From the NCBI GenBank assembly GCA_027493875.1, contig JAOSJX010000026.1, positions 1 to 64,000 on the forward strand: a stretch of 64,000 nucleotides of DNA, written 5' to 3'. Shown in pieces: positions 55,147-64,000 of this stretch (its first letter is position 1; every line of letters starts with the position of its first letter). The notes beneath the pieces are model-generated. The model saw nothing but the letters and a program-made list of their open reading frames with translations. It was not told the DNA's origin and searched no databases. The DNA comes from Deltaproteobacteria bacterium. GTDB taxonomy: Bacteria; Lernaellota; Lernaellaia; JACKCT01. The translations under genes were made by a program, and so were the position numbers.

Positions 55147-57445
55147 CGCCGCGCGAGCTCCACGAACGCGCGCAACTCGCCCGCGAACCGCTGCCGCCCG
55201 AACCCGAAGGCGTGGCGGCGCAAATCCTCCGGGTCGAACCGGTCCATATGCTCTTCGCAATAGCGGACCGCGTCGATGAGCGCCTCAACCGTCTGCTCGC
55301 GGAAAAAGACGCCCGTCGCGTCCCGCGGGCATTTTTCGCCCGGATACGCGCCGATCACCGTTTCGAGCGCGCCGCCCTTCGCGTAAGCGATCACCGGCCG
55401 CCCCGCCGCCTGCGCTTCGAGCGGCGTGATGCCGAAATCCTCTTCGCCCGGAAAAATAAAAGCGCGGCAGTGCGCGTAGAGTTCCGCTTTCTCGTCGTCG
55501 CTGACCCAGCCGAGGAATTCCACGTTGGCCGGCGCGTGCGCGCGCATCCGCTTCTCGTCCTCGCCGATCCCCGCCACCTTCAGCTTGAATCCGCCGCGCG
55601 CCGCCGCCTCGATCGCCAGATCCACGCGTTTGTACGGCGCCATCGCGGACAACACCAGATAATAATCGCCGATCGTCTCCGCCGGCTCGAAGCGTTCGAT
55701 ATCCACCGGCGGGTGAATCACGCGCGCGTCGCGCCCGTAGATGCGCTTGATCCGTTCCGCCACGTACGCGCTGTTGCACGTGTAGTGCGTCACGCGGTCC
55801 ACGGTCCGCACGTCCCATCGGCGCAACCGCTCCGCGACGACGCCGATCGCCGCGCGTATCGCCGCGTATTTCACGCGCTGCGGCCCGAAATATTCGTCGT
55901 ACATATCCCACACATAACGCATCGGCGTGTGCACGTAACTCACGTGCGTCGCGCCGGGACGCACCCTCGCGCCCTTCGCCACGCAATGCGAACTCGAAAT
56001 CACCAGATCGTACTCCGAAAAATCGAAAGACTCGATGGCGCTCGGAAAAAACGGCAGATAGTAACGATACCACGACGGCGCGTTCGGCAGATCCTGCACG
56101 AAGCTCGTGCGGATGCGCATGCGCTCGATCGACGGCGACAACCGGTCCGGCACGTGCAGCAGCGTGAAAAGATCCGCGTCCGGCCACAGCTCGCACATCA
56201 CTTCGAGAACTTTCTCGCCGCCGCGCATTCCCGTCAGCCAGTCGTGCACGATCGCCACGCGCGCGGCCTTCGGCTTGTCGATGACGGCCTTCTCCACCGC
56301 CTCCGAAATCGTCTCCACGCGCGCCGTCCAATCGTGCTTCTCCGCCTCAGCAACGCGCGCCGCCGCGTCGCCCGCATCGTCCAGCGCCGCGCGGACCGCC
56401 GCGACGAAATCGTCGTGCGTCGCGGCGAGACGGCATAGCGCGGGCCCGTCGCGGTACTCGGCGAACGACGGCAGATCGCGCGCCACGATCGGCCGCCCCG
56501 CCGCCATGTATTCGTAAAACTTCATCGGGAAGCTCGCGCGCGTGCTCTCGTTATCCGCCATCGGCAAAATCGCCACGTCGAACGACGCGACGATCCCCGC
56601 CAGGTCCGCGTCGTCCGCGCGCCCGGGCATGAGCACGTTCGGTTGCGACAGAAGATGGCTCACCTCCGTGCTCGGATCGCCCCACCCCACCGGCCCGACC
56701 AGCAGCAACACGCATTCCGGAACTCGCGCGCGACGCGTTCGAGCAGCGGGATATCCGTTTTGTACGCGCTCACGTTGCCGTGGTAGCCGATGATCCGCCG
56801 GCCGCCGGCCGCCGCCGCGAGTCCGTCCGGCAGCGCCGGTTTCGCGTCACGGAAGCGCGGAACATCCGCCGCGTTGGGAGAATAAAGAAGATAACGCGCG
56901 CGGTCCTTCTTCGCATCGCGCAGCGCGGGACTCGTCACGATCGTGACGTCCGCGAACGCCTCCATGCGCCGTTCTTGCGCGCGGATCGTCTCCGCGGGAA
57001 CGCCGGGGTTGGCCGCGTAGTCGTCCACGCACTGATAAACGACGCCGGCCTCGCCGAGGCACCCCACGAGGTCCGCCGCCGTCGGGAGAAACGACCACAA
57101 AATCGGCCGTCCCATACCCATGTCGCGCATGACGCGTTTGATCCGGCGCGTCAGCAACCAACGATTGAGCATGCGGACGAAACCGTTGCGATGAAACGGA
57201 AGAACGATGGGCGTGACCACCCAGAGGGTGGCGGACGCGCGTCGCGGCGGGCGAAACCAACTCCGGACCCGCGCCGCGACTTTACCCAGATCCGCCGCCG
57301 ACGCCCCCGGCAAACGCAGCCCCATGTTGTCGAGATAGAGAACGCGGTTCTCCACGGACAGCCGGTGCATCAGGTGCTGCGCGTTCACCCACATCGCGTC
57401 CCAATTCGACGACGCGACGCACACGATGTCCTGCCCCTTGAGCAT
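55143..57445 (-). CDS. Tandem-domain glycosyltransferase: TuaH-like plus GT4 (one frameshift)
   Basis: ATG at 57445. Domain 1 (about 1-390): MLKGQDIVCVASSNWDAMW, LYLDNMGLRLPG, YQCVDDYAANPG, IIGYHGNVSAYKTDIPLL, FPMKFYEYMAAGRPIVA: TuaH/WcaI-like GT-B. Domain 2 (about 395-770): VAIVHDWLTGMRGGEKVLEVM, GT4 with VISSSHCVAKGARV, SYVHTPMRYVWDMY, FIFPGEEDFGITPLEAQAAGRPVIAY. The frame slips near 56715. No stop separates the domains; a GTG near 56300 could start domain 2 alone. First gene of the operon; adds two sugars to the lipid-linked intermediate. Confidence 0.75.
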
Positions 57446-57580
57446 CGTCCCCACTCACAAAAATTCCGGGCAGACAATAAGAAACGCCCCCAAAAAAGGC
57501 AACTTGTACGGGCAAAATCGATCACGCCTTGCGCGGGAACCCTGTTCGGGACGACAATATTCGAAACGGCGAGGCGACAA

Positions 57581-57868
57581 ATGCGTTTGGAAGACCTGAA
57601 AAACCGCCGCAAAGAAATTCTGGCCGTGGCGCATCGCTACGGAGCGTCCAATGTCCGGGTGTTCGGATCTGTCGCCCACGGCGATGCCGGCGACGATAGC
57701 GATATCGATTTTCTGATGGATATCGACGACGACCGCAGCCTCCTCGACATTGCCGGCCTCATCACCGATCTCGAGGATCTTCTTCACCGCCGCGTCGAGA
57801 TCGCCGAGCCCTCCGCCCTGCACTGGTTCATCCGCGACCGCGTCATGCAAGAGGCTGTGGCCCTTTGA
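57581..57868 (+). CDS. MntA-type minimal nucleotidyltransferase
   Basis: 95 residues from ATG 57581. The nucleotidyltransferase core is VRVFGSVAHGDAGDDSDIDFLMDI, a G-S-x10-D-x-D motif. Closely spaced downstream in other genomes is a HEPN (HepT) toxin that MntA inactivates by AMP addition; here only a 69-bp HepT tail remains (57886). It is therefore probably an orphan antitoxin. Confidence 0.8.
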   Translation: MRLEDLKNRRKEILAVAHRYGASNVRVFGSVAHGDAGDDSDIDFLMDIDDDRSLLDIAGLITDLEDLLHRRVEIAEPSALHWFIRDRVMQEAVAL

Positions 57869-57885
57869 AGGATGATAAACTTTAA

Positions 57886-57954
57886 TTCATCCACATCATT
57901 GAAAACGATCTTCCCGCGTTGAAAACGCGAATTCACGAACTCCTAAATCAGTAA
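57886..57954 (+). pseudogene. C-terminal remnant of a HEPN/HepT toxin
   Basis: 22 codons reading IIENDLPALKTRIHELL and stop, the usual final helix of HepT (DUF86) proteins (IWEIIENDLPxLKxxI). It starts directly after an in-frame TAA. All of the catalytic region is missing, leaving the partner mntA gene without its toxin. Confidence 0.65.
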
Positions 57955-57976
57955 CGCCCGATCCGGCGTTCTCTCG

Positions 57977-59331
57977 TCACACCCCGCAACACGCCGCACC
58001 ATCGTCATCCTCGTCATCGTCCGCATTACCCAACACATCGTCGATCGGCCACGTCCGGTCGTGACCGCCGCCTTCCGAATCGTCGTCCGTTGGAATCGTC
58101 GTGGTCGTGGACGAACGCGTGGTCGTCGTCGTCGAGGTCGTCGTCGAGGTCGTCGTTGTCGGAATAGGTAAAGCGTCCGGGATTTCTATGCTGTATATCG
58201 TTGATTGATAGGAAATCCATTCCCCGTCGGAAGGACTAACAGCGATATAAAACCGATTTCCGATGATGGCTCCACAATTCCCGGTGATCGGAGCCCCAAA
58301 GAATTGGATCCCATATAAAAGAGCCGGAGGGTAAGTTATCGGCGGTTTCGGACCGTTCTGCCACGAATCGGCTATAGGATCGTAGAGAAAATAAGAGCTT
58401 TCGATATCCGAATTCCTGCGTGGGCCAAACGATTGCGACGATATGGAGGAATTGTGATCCGGCGGCGCTGGCCACGGCGACGAATGGCTGCGGGGCGTCG
58501 GCAATCGGTGTCCATGTCTCGGTTTCGGGATCGTAGCTTTCACCAGAAACCTTCGGATATAAATTGCTGCCAATTCCACCGACGACATAGAGCCGGTTTC
58601 CTATGATCCCGGATGCATGAACGGCTCGATCTCCTGAGAGCGGTGCCCGCTGATCCACTCTGCATCGTCCTTATCCGGATTAGAGACAAACATATTATTA
58701 TAAAACTCCGGAATGGGTATTGGGACAGGTCCGTAATATGGCAGAAACAGATGCATGCCGCCGACAACGTAGATTTCGTTATTTTCGACGGAGTAGTCCG
58801 CCGTATGGAACATCGTCCTCTCAGGGAGAAAACCGCCGTAGCGCCACGTTTGGTCAAATGTGGAGAATATATCGACCAATCTCTCGGCATCGGTCCAATA
58901 TCCCGATGCCCCCCGGTGACCCAAATTTCCGCCCCATTGGAAACCGCGGACGCATATTGAAAATGCCGAAGGCGGTCATCGAATGGAGGAATATCATCGT
59001 AACTGTTTGAAACCGTGTCAAAGGCAAAGTCGCTCTCGGCGAGATCCGAGAAACAACCTTGAAAAAATAAAGTTTGGTCCCTTGCGCCGCCATTTCGCCA
59101 ACAAAGAATCCTTCCGGCATCACCGGCAGTTCCTCCCACGCCGGATCGAACGATGAATCGTCGTCGTCCCACGCCGCCTCCGAAGTTATCCGTCTCGACC
59201 CGCTCGAAGTGCTGGCCGAAGCTCTGCGCCCACAGCACCGGCGCATTGCGCGCCGTTTCCGTCTGCGCCGGAGGATTGAGAACAAGAATCAACGCAACAA
59301 CGACGAACCCACACACCGCCGCCGAACGCAT
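57977..59331 (-). CDS. Kelch-type exported protein, Thr/Asp linker, Cys tail (many frameshifts)
   Basis: Signal peptide (VCGFVVVALILVLNPPAQT), then kelch-like blocks with the repeating pattern GxxxYxxGG and Trp: EIWVTGGH, NEIYVVGGMH, NRLYVVGG, DPETETWTPIADAP, YDPIADSWQNGP. Near the end is a Thr-rich linker (TTTTSTTTSTTTTT), an Asp-rich segment and the end AACCGV. At least five one-base shifts divide it (near 59180, 59060, 58850, 58600, 58420). It is a beta-propeller, probably extracellular, with about 440 residues when joined. Paralogous to the next gene. Confidence 0.6.
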
Positions 59332-59370
59332 GATCGCACCTCCCGATAAACCCTCAATTCAATTGCTCGT

Positions 59371-60763
59371 TCAATTCTCACACCCACAACACGCCCCCTT
59401 GACGGTCGTCATCGTCATCACCGGCGCCCGCGGCATCATCGTCCACGTCGTCATCCACGTCGTCGTCAAGATCGTCGTCCGGCGTCGGGGCCGCCGTGTC
59501 GTCGTCACTCGCGTCGTCATCGGCCGGGATTGTGGTCGATGTCGTCGTTGGAGATGGTTGTGGTTGGAATTGGATCGGGGATTTCGATTCGATGGTATTC
59601 GGAGGTGTAGGTTGGATACCCGCCGGGCGAGACAACGGAGTGCGTGGCGATATAGAACTGATTCCCGACAATGGCGCCGACTTCCGTGGGGCTGAGGGCG
59701 CTTCGCGGCGGACGCGGGCCTTCGGTCCAAGTATCCGCATCCGGATCGTATCGCCAATAATATGTTGGAACATCCGTATCGTCGGGCGCTTCCTCGTACG
59801 CTGCGCCGACGACGTGAAGGTATCGCGACCCCGCTTCGCTCGCCAGGACCGAATACGGTTTAGGAGCGTCGGCAATGGGACGCCACGAATTCGTAGCCGG
59901 GTCATACATTTCCCCCGTGATGTGCGACTGATCGCCGCTTGAAACATACAGTCGCCCATCAATGACTCCGGACGCGTGTGCGCTCCGGGCAACGGACATA
60001 CTCGGTGCGCGCCGCCACGAGCCTTGTGGAGTGTCCAGTTCAAGAAAATAAAATTTATTTGTGGGCTGCCAATTACCGCCAAAAAAACCGCCAGGATAGA
60101 CCAGGCCAAGTTCAATAAGGGACCCGCCCGTGAGGGTAAACGGTGTTGTCGACCGTTGAGAAGTCAATGTTGTGGTACGCGAGAGGCGCCGGAAGAGGCT
60201 GCCCCTCCTCCCAATCCCCCGATGCGGGTCGGTACATCGTGACCTTGTCGTTCGACGATACATACGGGAAAACGACAACGCCCCCACGATCCGAGCGTGG
60301 CCACCAATCCACCGTGAGGCCGCCCGAAAACCATAGGGCATCGCCGATCGCCGTGACCTCAAAAGCGGATTCTACGGCGCGCGGATCTTCCGCCCGAGGC
60401 GGAAGAACGTCATAATTATCGGAAATCGTGTCGAACACGATGTCGGGTTTTTCAGGGTAAACTCCCGGAGAACAGCCACCGAACAAATAGAGGTTCTCTT
60501 CAAGCCCGACGGTGGCCGCTGTTCCGTGAGGTAACGGCCAATCAAACGTCGACAAGGTTTCCCCAGCCAGGTTCGCCGGCCTTATTTTCTAGAAAAACCG
60601 TCTCTCCATCGTCCCACGCGGTCTCCGATCTGTCGATCTCAACGCGATGGGGGGCTTGCGTCCAAATATGCGGTCGGCGTGCTTCGGCACGCGAAGACAT
60701 CGGCGCGTTGAGGACAAACACCAACGCGGTAAGAACGCCAAGACAAGCCGCATAACGTTTCAT
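59371..60763 (-). CDS. Kelch-type exported protein, Thr/Asp linker, ACCGC tail (several frameshifts)
   Basis: Signal peptide (CLGVLTALVFVLNAPMSSRA), then kelch-like repeats (LYLFGGCSPGVYPE, GRLYVSSGDQSHITGEMYDPATNSWRPIADAPKPY, YYWRYDPDADTWTEGP) and a C-terminal linker of Thr (PTTTSTTIPADDD) and long Asp tract. The C5 run 59394-59398 should be C4; this makes the end RQGACCGCEN instead of GGVLWV, matching the Cys tails of other proteins in the window. The upstream gap has a TATAAT-like box (60806-60811) on the minus strand. About 440 residues. Confidence 0.65.
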
Positions 60764-60868
60764 GGCGGCGGCTCCCGGTTCGATGACTGATACTACCCGG
60801 CTGGGATTATATCACCTTTCCGAAAACCGCGACGAGAAAAACAAGGGCTCAATAAAAAAAACGGTTTG

Positions 60869-61746
60869 TCAGGATAAAAGCGATTCGACCGCCGCGCCGA
60901 CCGCTTCAACCGCGATGCTCCGCGTCCGCTCGGTCGGCGCTGTCTTTTCGTCGCCGAACACCGGCGTCACGTGGCCGTTGGCGGGCCGGTTTTTGAACCA
61001 CGGCGCCGGGCCCCAGAGGGCGATCGTGCGTACGCCGCAGGCGTCCGCCGCGTGCATCAGCGACGTGTCCGTTGAGATCACCAGGTCGCAGCGGGCGAGC
61101 AGGCCGGCGCTTTGCGCGAATAAAGACGCCCCGCGTGGCTCACGCATCGGATGCCCTCCGTCGCCGCCATGACCTCGCCCCAAGCACGCTCCGCTTCCCC
61201 GCCTGCGCAGACGAAAAAAACGTCACGCGTCTCCGCGATGTTCCGCGTCAATTCCCGCCAGCGTTCGAGCGGCCATTTCTTCGCCGGATTCTCGCCGCCG
61301 TTCGAGAGCCCGATCTTGAGGGCACCGTCCGGCGCGTCGATCGGCGCGGACGTGTCGATTTTAATTTTCGCCGGGAGGGCGGCAGCGCCGTCGAGTAACG
61401 CCAGATAAACCGCCGGCTCGTGTTTGCCGCCGGTCCAATCCATGACGCGAGGTTGGCGGATGAGCGTCGGGCGCCGCGCGCCGGAAAAGAATCGTCGTGC
61501 CAGCAGCGGCCACGCGCGGCTCCGCGGAAACGCCCACAACATGAATACCCGCTCGAATTCGTCCCAGCGAAACGCGTCCAGCGGACGCACCGGCCAAAAC
61601 GAGATCGATTCGACCGCCGTAAACCGCCGGTCGCCGCGCACCATAAAAATCGCCGGATCGTTCAGATTCCGGAGGAACGGCGTGGCCATAATGAAATTGC
61701 CGATGCCGTTGCAAAATAAAACCGCGTCACGGCGTCCCGACATCAT
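60869..61746 (-). CDS. GT9 heptosyltransferase-like glycosyltransferase (one frameshift)
   Basis: ATG at 61746. VLFCNGIGNFIMATPFLRNL is the GT9 N-terminus; KIGLSNGGENPAKKWPLERWREL is the nucleotide-sugar-binding loop, and ARCDLVISTDTSLMHAADACGVRTIALWGP is the C-terminal signature. Slip near 61145. About 290 residues, slightly short. Likely adds a heptose or other sugar to LPS core or another glycolipid. Ends before the kelch gene. Confidence 0.85.
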
Positions 61747-61777
61747 TCACCAAATCAACATCGTAAAATATAGAAAT

Positions 61778-61808
61778 TCTCTGCGCTCTCTGCGTCCTCT
61801 GCGGTGAA
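61778..61808. repeat. Short CTCTGCG heptad repeat
   Basis: Imperfect copies of ctctgcg (ttctctgcgctctctgcgtcctctgcggtgaa). The same motif is widespread between genes of many environmental genomes; it lies between two glycosyltransferase genes. Confidence 0.7.
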
Positions 61809-61817
61809 ATAAAGTGG

Positions 61818-62974
61818 TCACGCCGCGCTGTTCTTGGTTTTCCAGGTTTCCTCGAGCGTCGACAGAATCTGACGAATGCGCTTTTCCCACGAATTGTCTT
61901 TCGCGAGCGCGATGCGTTTCTTGCGGTCCGCCGGCTGGTCGTGCCGAAGGCGCCGCTCGATGGCTTCCACGAATTCCGCCGACGTGCGCGCCAGATCGAT
62001 GAGCCCTCGTGCACCTCCAGTTCCGGCAGCGGCGTGGGAGACCACGGGACGGCCGGAGGCGAGATACTCGTAATGCTTCATCGGCAGCACGCCGCGCGTG
62101 TAGCGGTCGAGCTTGTACGGAATGAGGCACACGTCCATCGCCGCCAGGAACTCGGGCATCTCCTCGATCGACCGCCGCCCGATGAAGTGCACGTTGCGGT
62201 GGCCGATAAAGCGCTCGATCCCGAAGCCGCGGTCCGGCCCGACGAACACGAAGCTCCAATCGGGCCGCGCGGCGAAGAGCCGGTCGAGCAGGCCGTCGTC
62301 GATCTTGTAGTTCAGCGCGCCGACGTACCCGATGATCGGCTTGGGAATGCCCGCCAGATCGCGCGCGGGTTTCGCCTTGAGCGTCTTGTTGAAGTGCTCG
62401 AAGTCGGCGACGTTCGGAACGAAGTGCGTGTTCGGGTTGTGTTTTTTCTTGTCCTCGAACAGCGACCGCGCCGTCGTGAACACCGCGTCCGCGCTTTTGA
62501 TGAGCTTCCGCTCCATCGCGCGCGTCGCCTGAATCCACGCGCCGGGCATCGCCGAATACTCGTCGACGCAGTCGTAGCACGACAGCGCCGGCTTCAGCAG
62601 GTCGATATAGGGCGACGCGGAGGGCTGATAAATCCAAAGAATGAAGTCCTTCATCCCGAGCCGTTCCGCCGTTTCGCGCACGATCGGAACCACGAGCCGG
62701 TGATTGATCTCGTTCACTGGGAAATCTTCTGCCCGAAAGGCACCGCCCCCGGAGGACGCAAGACGTGCACGCCGCACGCGTCGCGCCAGAAGCGGTGTTG
62801 ATAGCCGCGCTTGCCGTTGGCGAGGCTCGCCAGCGGCTCCACGTAGAGCACGCGGAAATCGTCGGTCAGGCGCGAGGCGATCTGCTGTTTGTTGGTCCAC
62901 AGCGGCTCGTCCCAGTCCGCGGTCGAAACCATAATGATGTCGCGCGGCAGCGCGTAATTCTTATACGGACCCAT
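61818..62974 (-). CDS. TuaH-like glycosyltransferase (frameshifts, two compensating)
   Basis: ATG at 62974. RDIIMVSTADWDEPLWTNKQQIASRL, RVLYVEPLASL, then after a slip near 62718 VNEINHRLVVPIVRETAERLG, YDCVDEYSAMPGA, IIGYVGALNYKIDDGLL, VCLIPYKLDRYTRGVLPMKHYEYLASGRPVVS. Near 62010 the frame is lost and regained within a few codons; the corrected reading TPLPELEVHEGLIDLA matches the family. About 380 residues. Related to domain 1 of the fused enzyme at 55143. Confidence 0.8.
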
Positions 62975-63012
62975 TGATAAGAGGCTCCCCAAAACGCGGA
63001 CGTGTGGCGTTA

Positions 63013-64000
63013 TTATAGACCGTCCGCCGGCGCATTCAAGACGGTTTCGCTTGATTTTTCCGCGTTCTCGCGCCGTTCGAGCACGACAAAGCCGCCGCAT
63101 CGGCGGCGGACGCGATAATTTTTCCGGACGAACGCGGTCATGAGATCTTCTCCGACGCCGAAGCGCGGCTCCAGGTTCTCCCCATCCGGACGGACCAGCG
63201 CGAACGGCGGCGCGACGCCGTCGCGCGCGGTGACCTCCGCGCGGACGGTCGGCCCGGGAAGATAGTTTCCCAGCGCCCCGGTCACCAGGACCGGCTCCCG
63301 CGCGGGAAGAAGCTCGGCGCAGCCGTGCAGGTCGCGCATCGCCTCCGCCGGCGCGACGCGCCAGATCTTGTGTGCGACCGCGGGAACAACGATCTCGCCG
63401 CGCCGAAGAAACGCCGCGCTGCCGGAGACGGCGGCGGTGAAAAACAGCAGCGCCGCGGCGACGGCCGCCCGGCGGCCGAGCCGCGCGCAGGATTTTTCAA
63501 GCGCCGGGACCTGGAGCGCCGCGGACGCGAGCAAACCGGGAACGGCGAGAAAACCGTAGTAGAATGCATCGTTCCACTGCGCCGGATACGTCGACGCCGC
63601 GTTGAGTCCGACAAAGGCCGCGGGCACCGCGAACGAGAAGAGCGCGCGCCGCGTCGTAACGGCCGCGGCGAACGGCAGAAACATCACCGCCAGATAGCGA
63701 AGGCGGTAAAGCGGCTCCGAATACGGAGTCGCGGGGTCGTCCGTGAAAAAGACGCCACGGTTCGGAGAGGAGATAATCGTACCGCCCGCTCAGAATGATT
63801 TGCGCGTATCCGCCGTCCGACGCCGGTCGCCATTTTCCGATCAGCAGAATCGCGATCACGAACGCGCCCAAACACGCGAGAATCGTCCGCGCCCGCACGG
63901 CGGCGCGTTCCTCGTCGTCCGGCATGAAACGCAAAAACAGCGCGACGAACAGAGCGGCCTCCTCGCGGACGGCCAGCGCCAGAACGAGCGGCGCCATCGC
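63013..64000 (-). CDS. DUF2079-like membrane protein (partial, one frameshift)
   Basis: It runs off the window end (5' end missing). Hydrophobic segments (VLALAVREEAALFVALFLRF, ILACLGAFVIAILLIG) contain the VREEAA-type loop of the DUF2079 family of polytopic proteins related to lipid-linked-sugar glycosyltransferases. The frame slips near 63740 and continues to 63013 with further helices and a soluble end (VRPDGENLEPRFGVGEDL). Role unknown, probably in envelope glycan assembly like its neighbours. Confidence 0.55.

Overview
The window is GC-rich DNA from a Gram-negative bacterium. It encodes outer-membrane barrels (a FadL-type protein, two other porin-like proteins), a lipid A-type acyltransferase and many lipoproteins. 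A striking trait is a set of exported proteins and lipoproteins carrying long Asp-rich (DDDxxGDDD-like) linkers, several ending in a short Cys motif (GGGCGC, PCGC, ACCGC). This composition suggests a deltaproteobacteria-like or candidate-phylum lineage from the environment. No rRNA is present, so the lineage call is inference only. Two tRNAs (Cys-GCA, Gly-GCC) are present.

Many genes are split by single-base frameshifts, mostly in homopolymers, and restoring one base recovers a complete family member. I therefore annotate these as single genes and regard most of the breaks as sequencing or assembly indels. True decay is argued only where sequence is missing: a polyprenol-kinase tail, a DNA-binding ORF6N gene, the RarA 3' end joined to an acyltransferase 3' end, and a HepT tail.

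Layout. 0.1-8.2 kb: minus-strand secreted and lipoprotein genes with Asp-rich linkers, including tandem paralogues and an FTP-domain zinc metalloprotease. 8.4-13.7 kb: lon, a toxin-antitoxin-like pair (XRE-ImmA/IrrE and DUF4411) and a transglutaminase-like protein. 13.8-15.6 kb: a small HTH gene, a coiled-coil membrane protein, a SurA-like chaperone and tRNA-Cys. 15.9-20.2 kb: an iron operon (Fur, zinc ribbon, Fur-FeoA fusion, FeoA, FeoB, FeoB-associated Cys-rich protein) behind a promoter overlapping an inverted repeat. 20.3-22.9 kb: a membrane protein, an FMN-binding protein and a porin. 23.0-27.0 kb: indolepyruvate oxidoreductase-type genes in which the ferredoxin module sits on a GltD-like flavoprotein instead of on IorA. 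27.1-33.8 kb: a ComEC-like hydrolase lipoprotein, a two-helix membrane protein with an in-frame TGA, an OM barrel, tRNA-Gly, MscS, an alpha-toroid-like lipoprotein and FadL. 33.8-43.4 kb: SnoaL-like protein, PLP aldolase/dehydratase, methyltransferase-like lipoprotein, a NitT/TauT-type ABC transporter, a DMT transporter, a HemN-like radical SAM enzyme, TetR and LpxL-like acyltransferase. 43.4-50.4 kb: BioF2/FemAB-like acyltransferase, an esterase with Asp-rich CGC tail, radical SAM/SPASM protein and truncated rarA.

50.4-64 kb is mainly polysaccharide biosynthesis on the minus strand. A fused double glycosyltransferase, polyprenyl glycosylphosphotransferase, UDP-glucose dehydrogenase, UDP-glucuronate decarboxylase and GalE form one overlapping operon, which makes UDP-GlcA and UDP-xylose precursors and initiates a lipid-linked repeat. 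It is followed by an orphan MntA, two kelch-type exported proteins with Thr/Asp linkers and Cys tails, a GT9, another glycosyltransferase and a partial DUF2079 membrane protein running off the window end.
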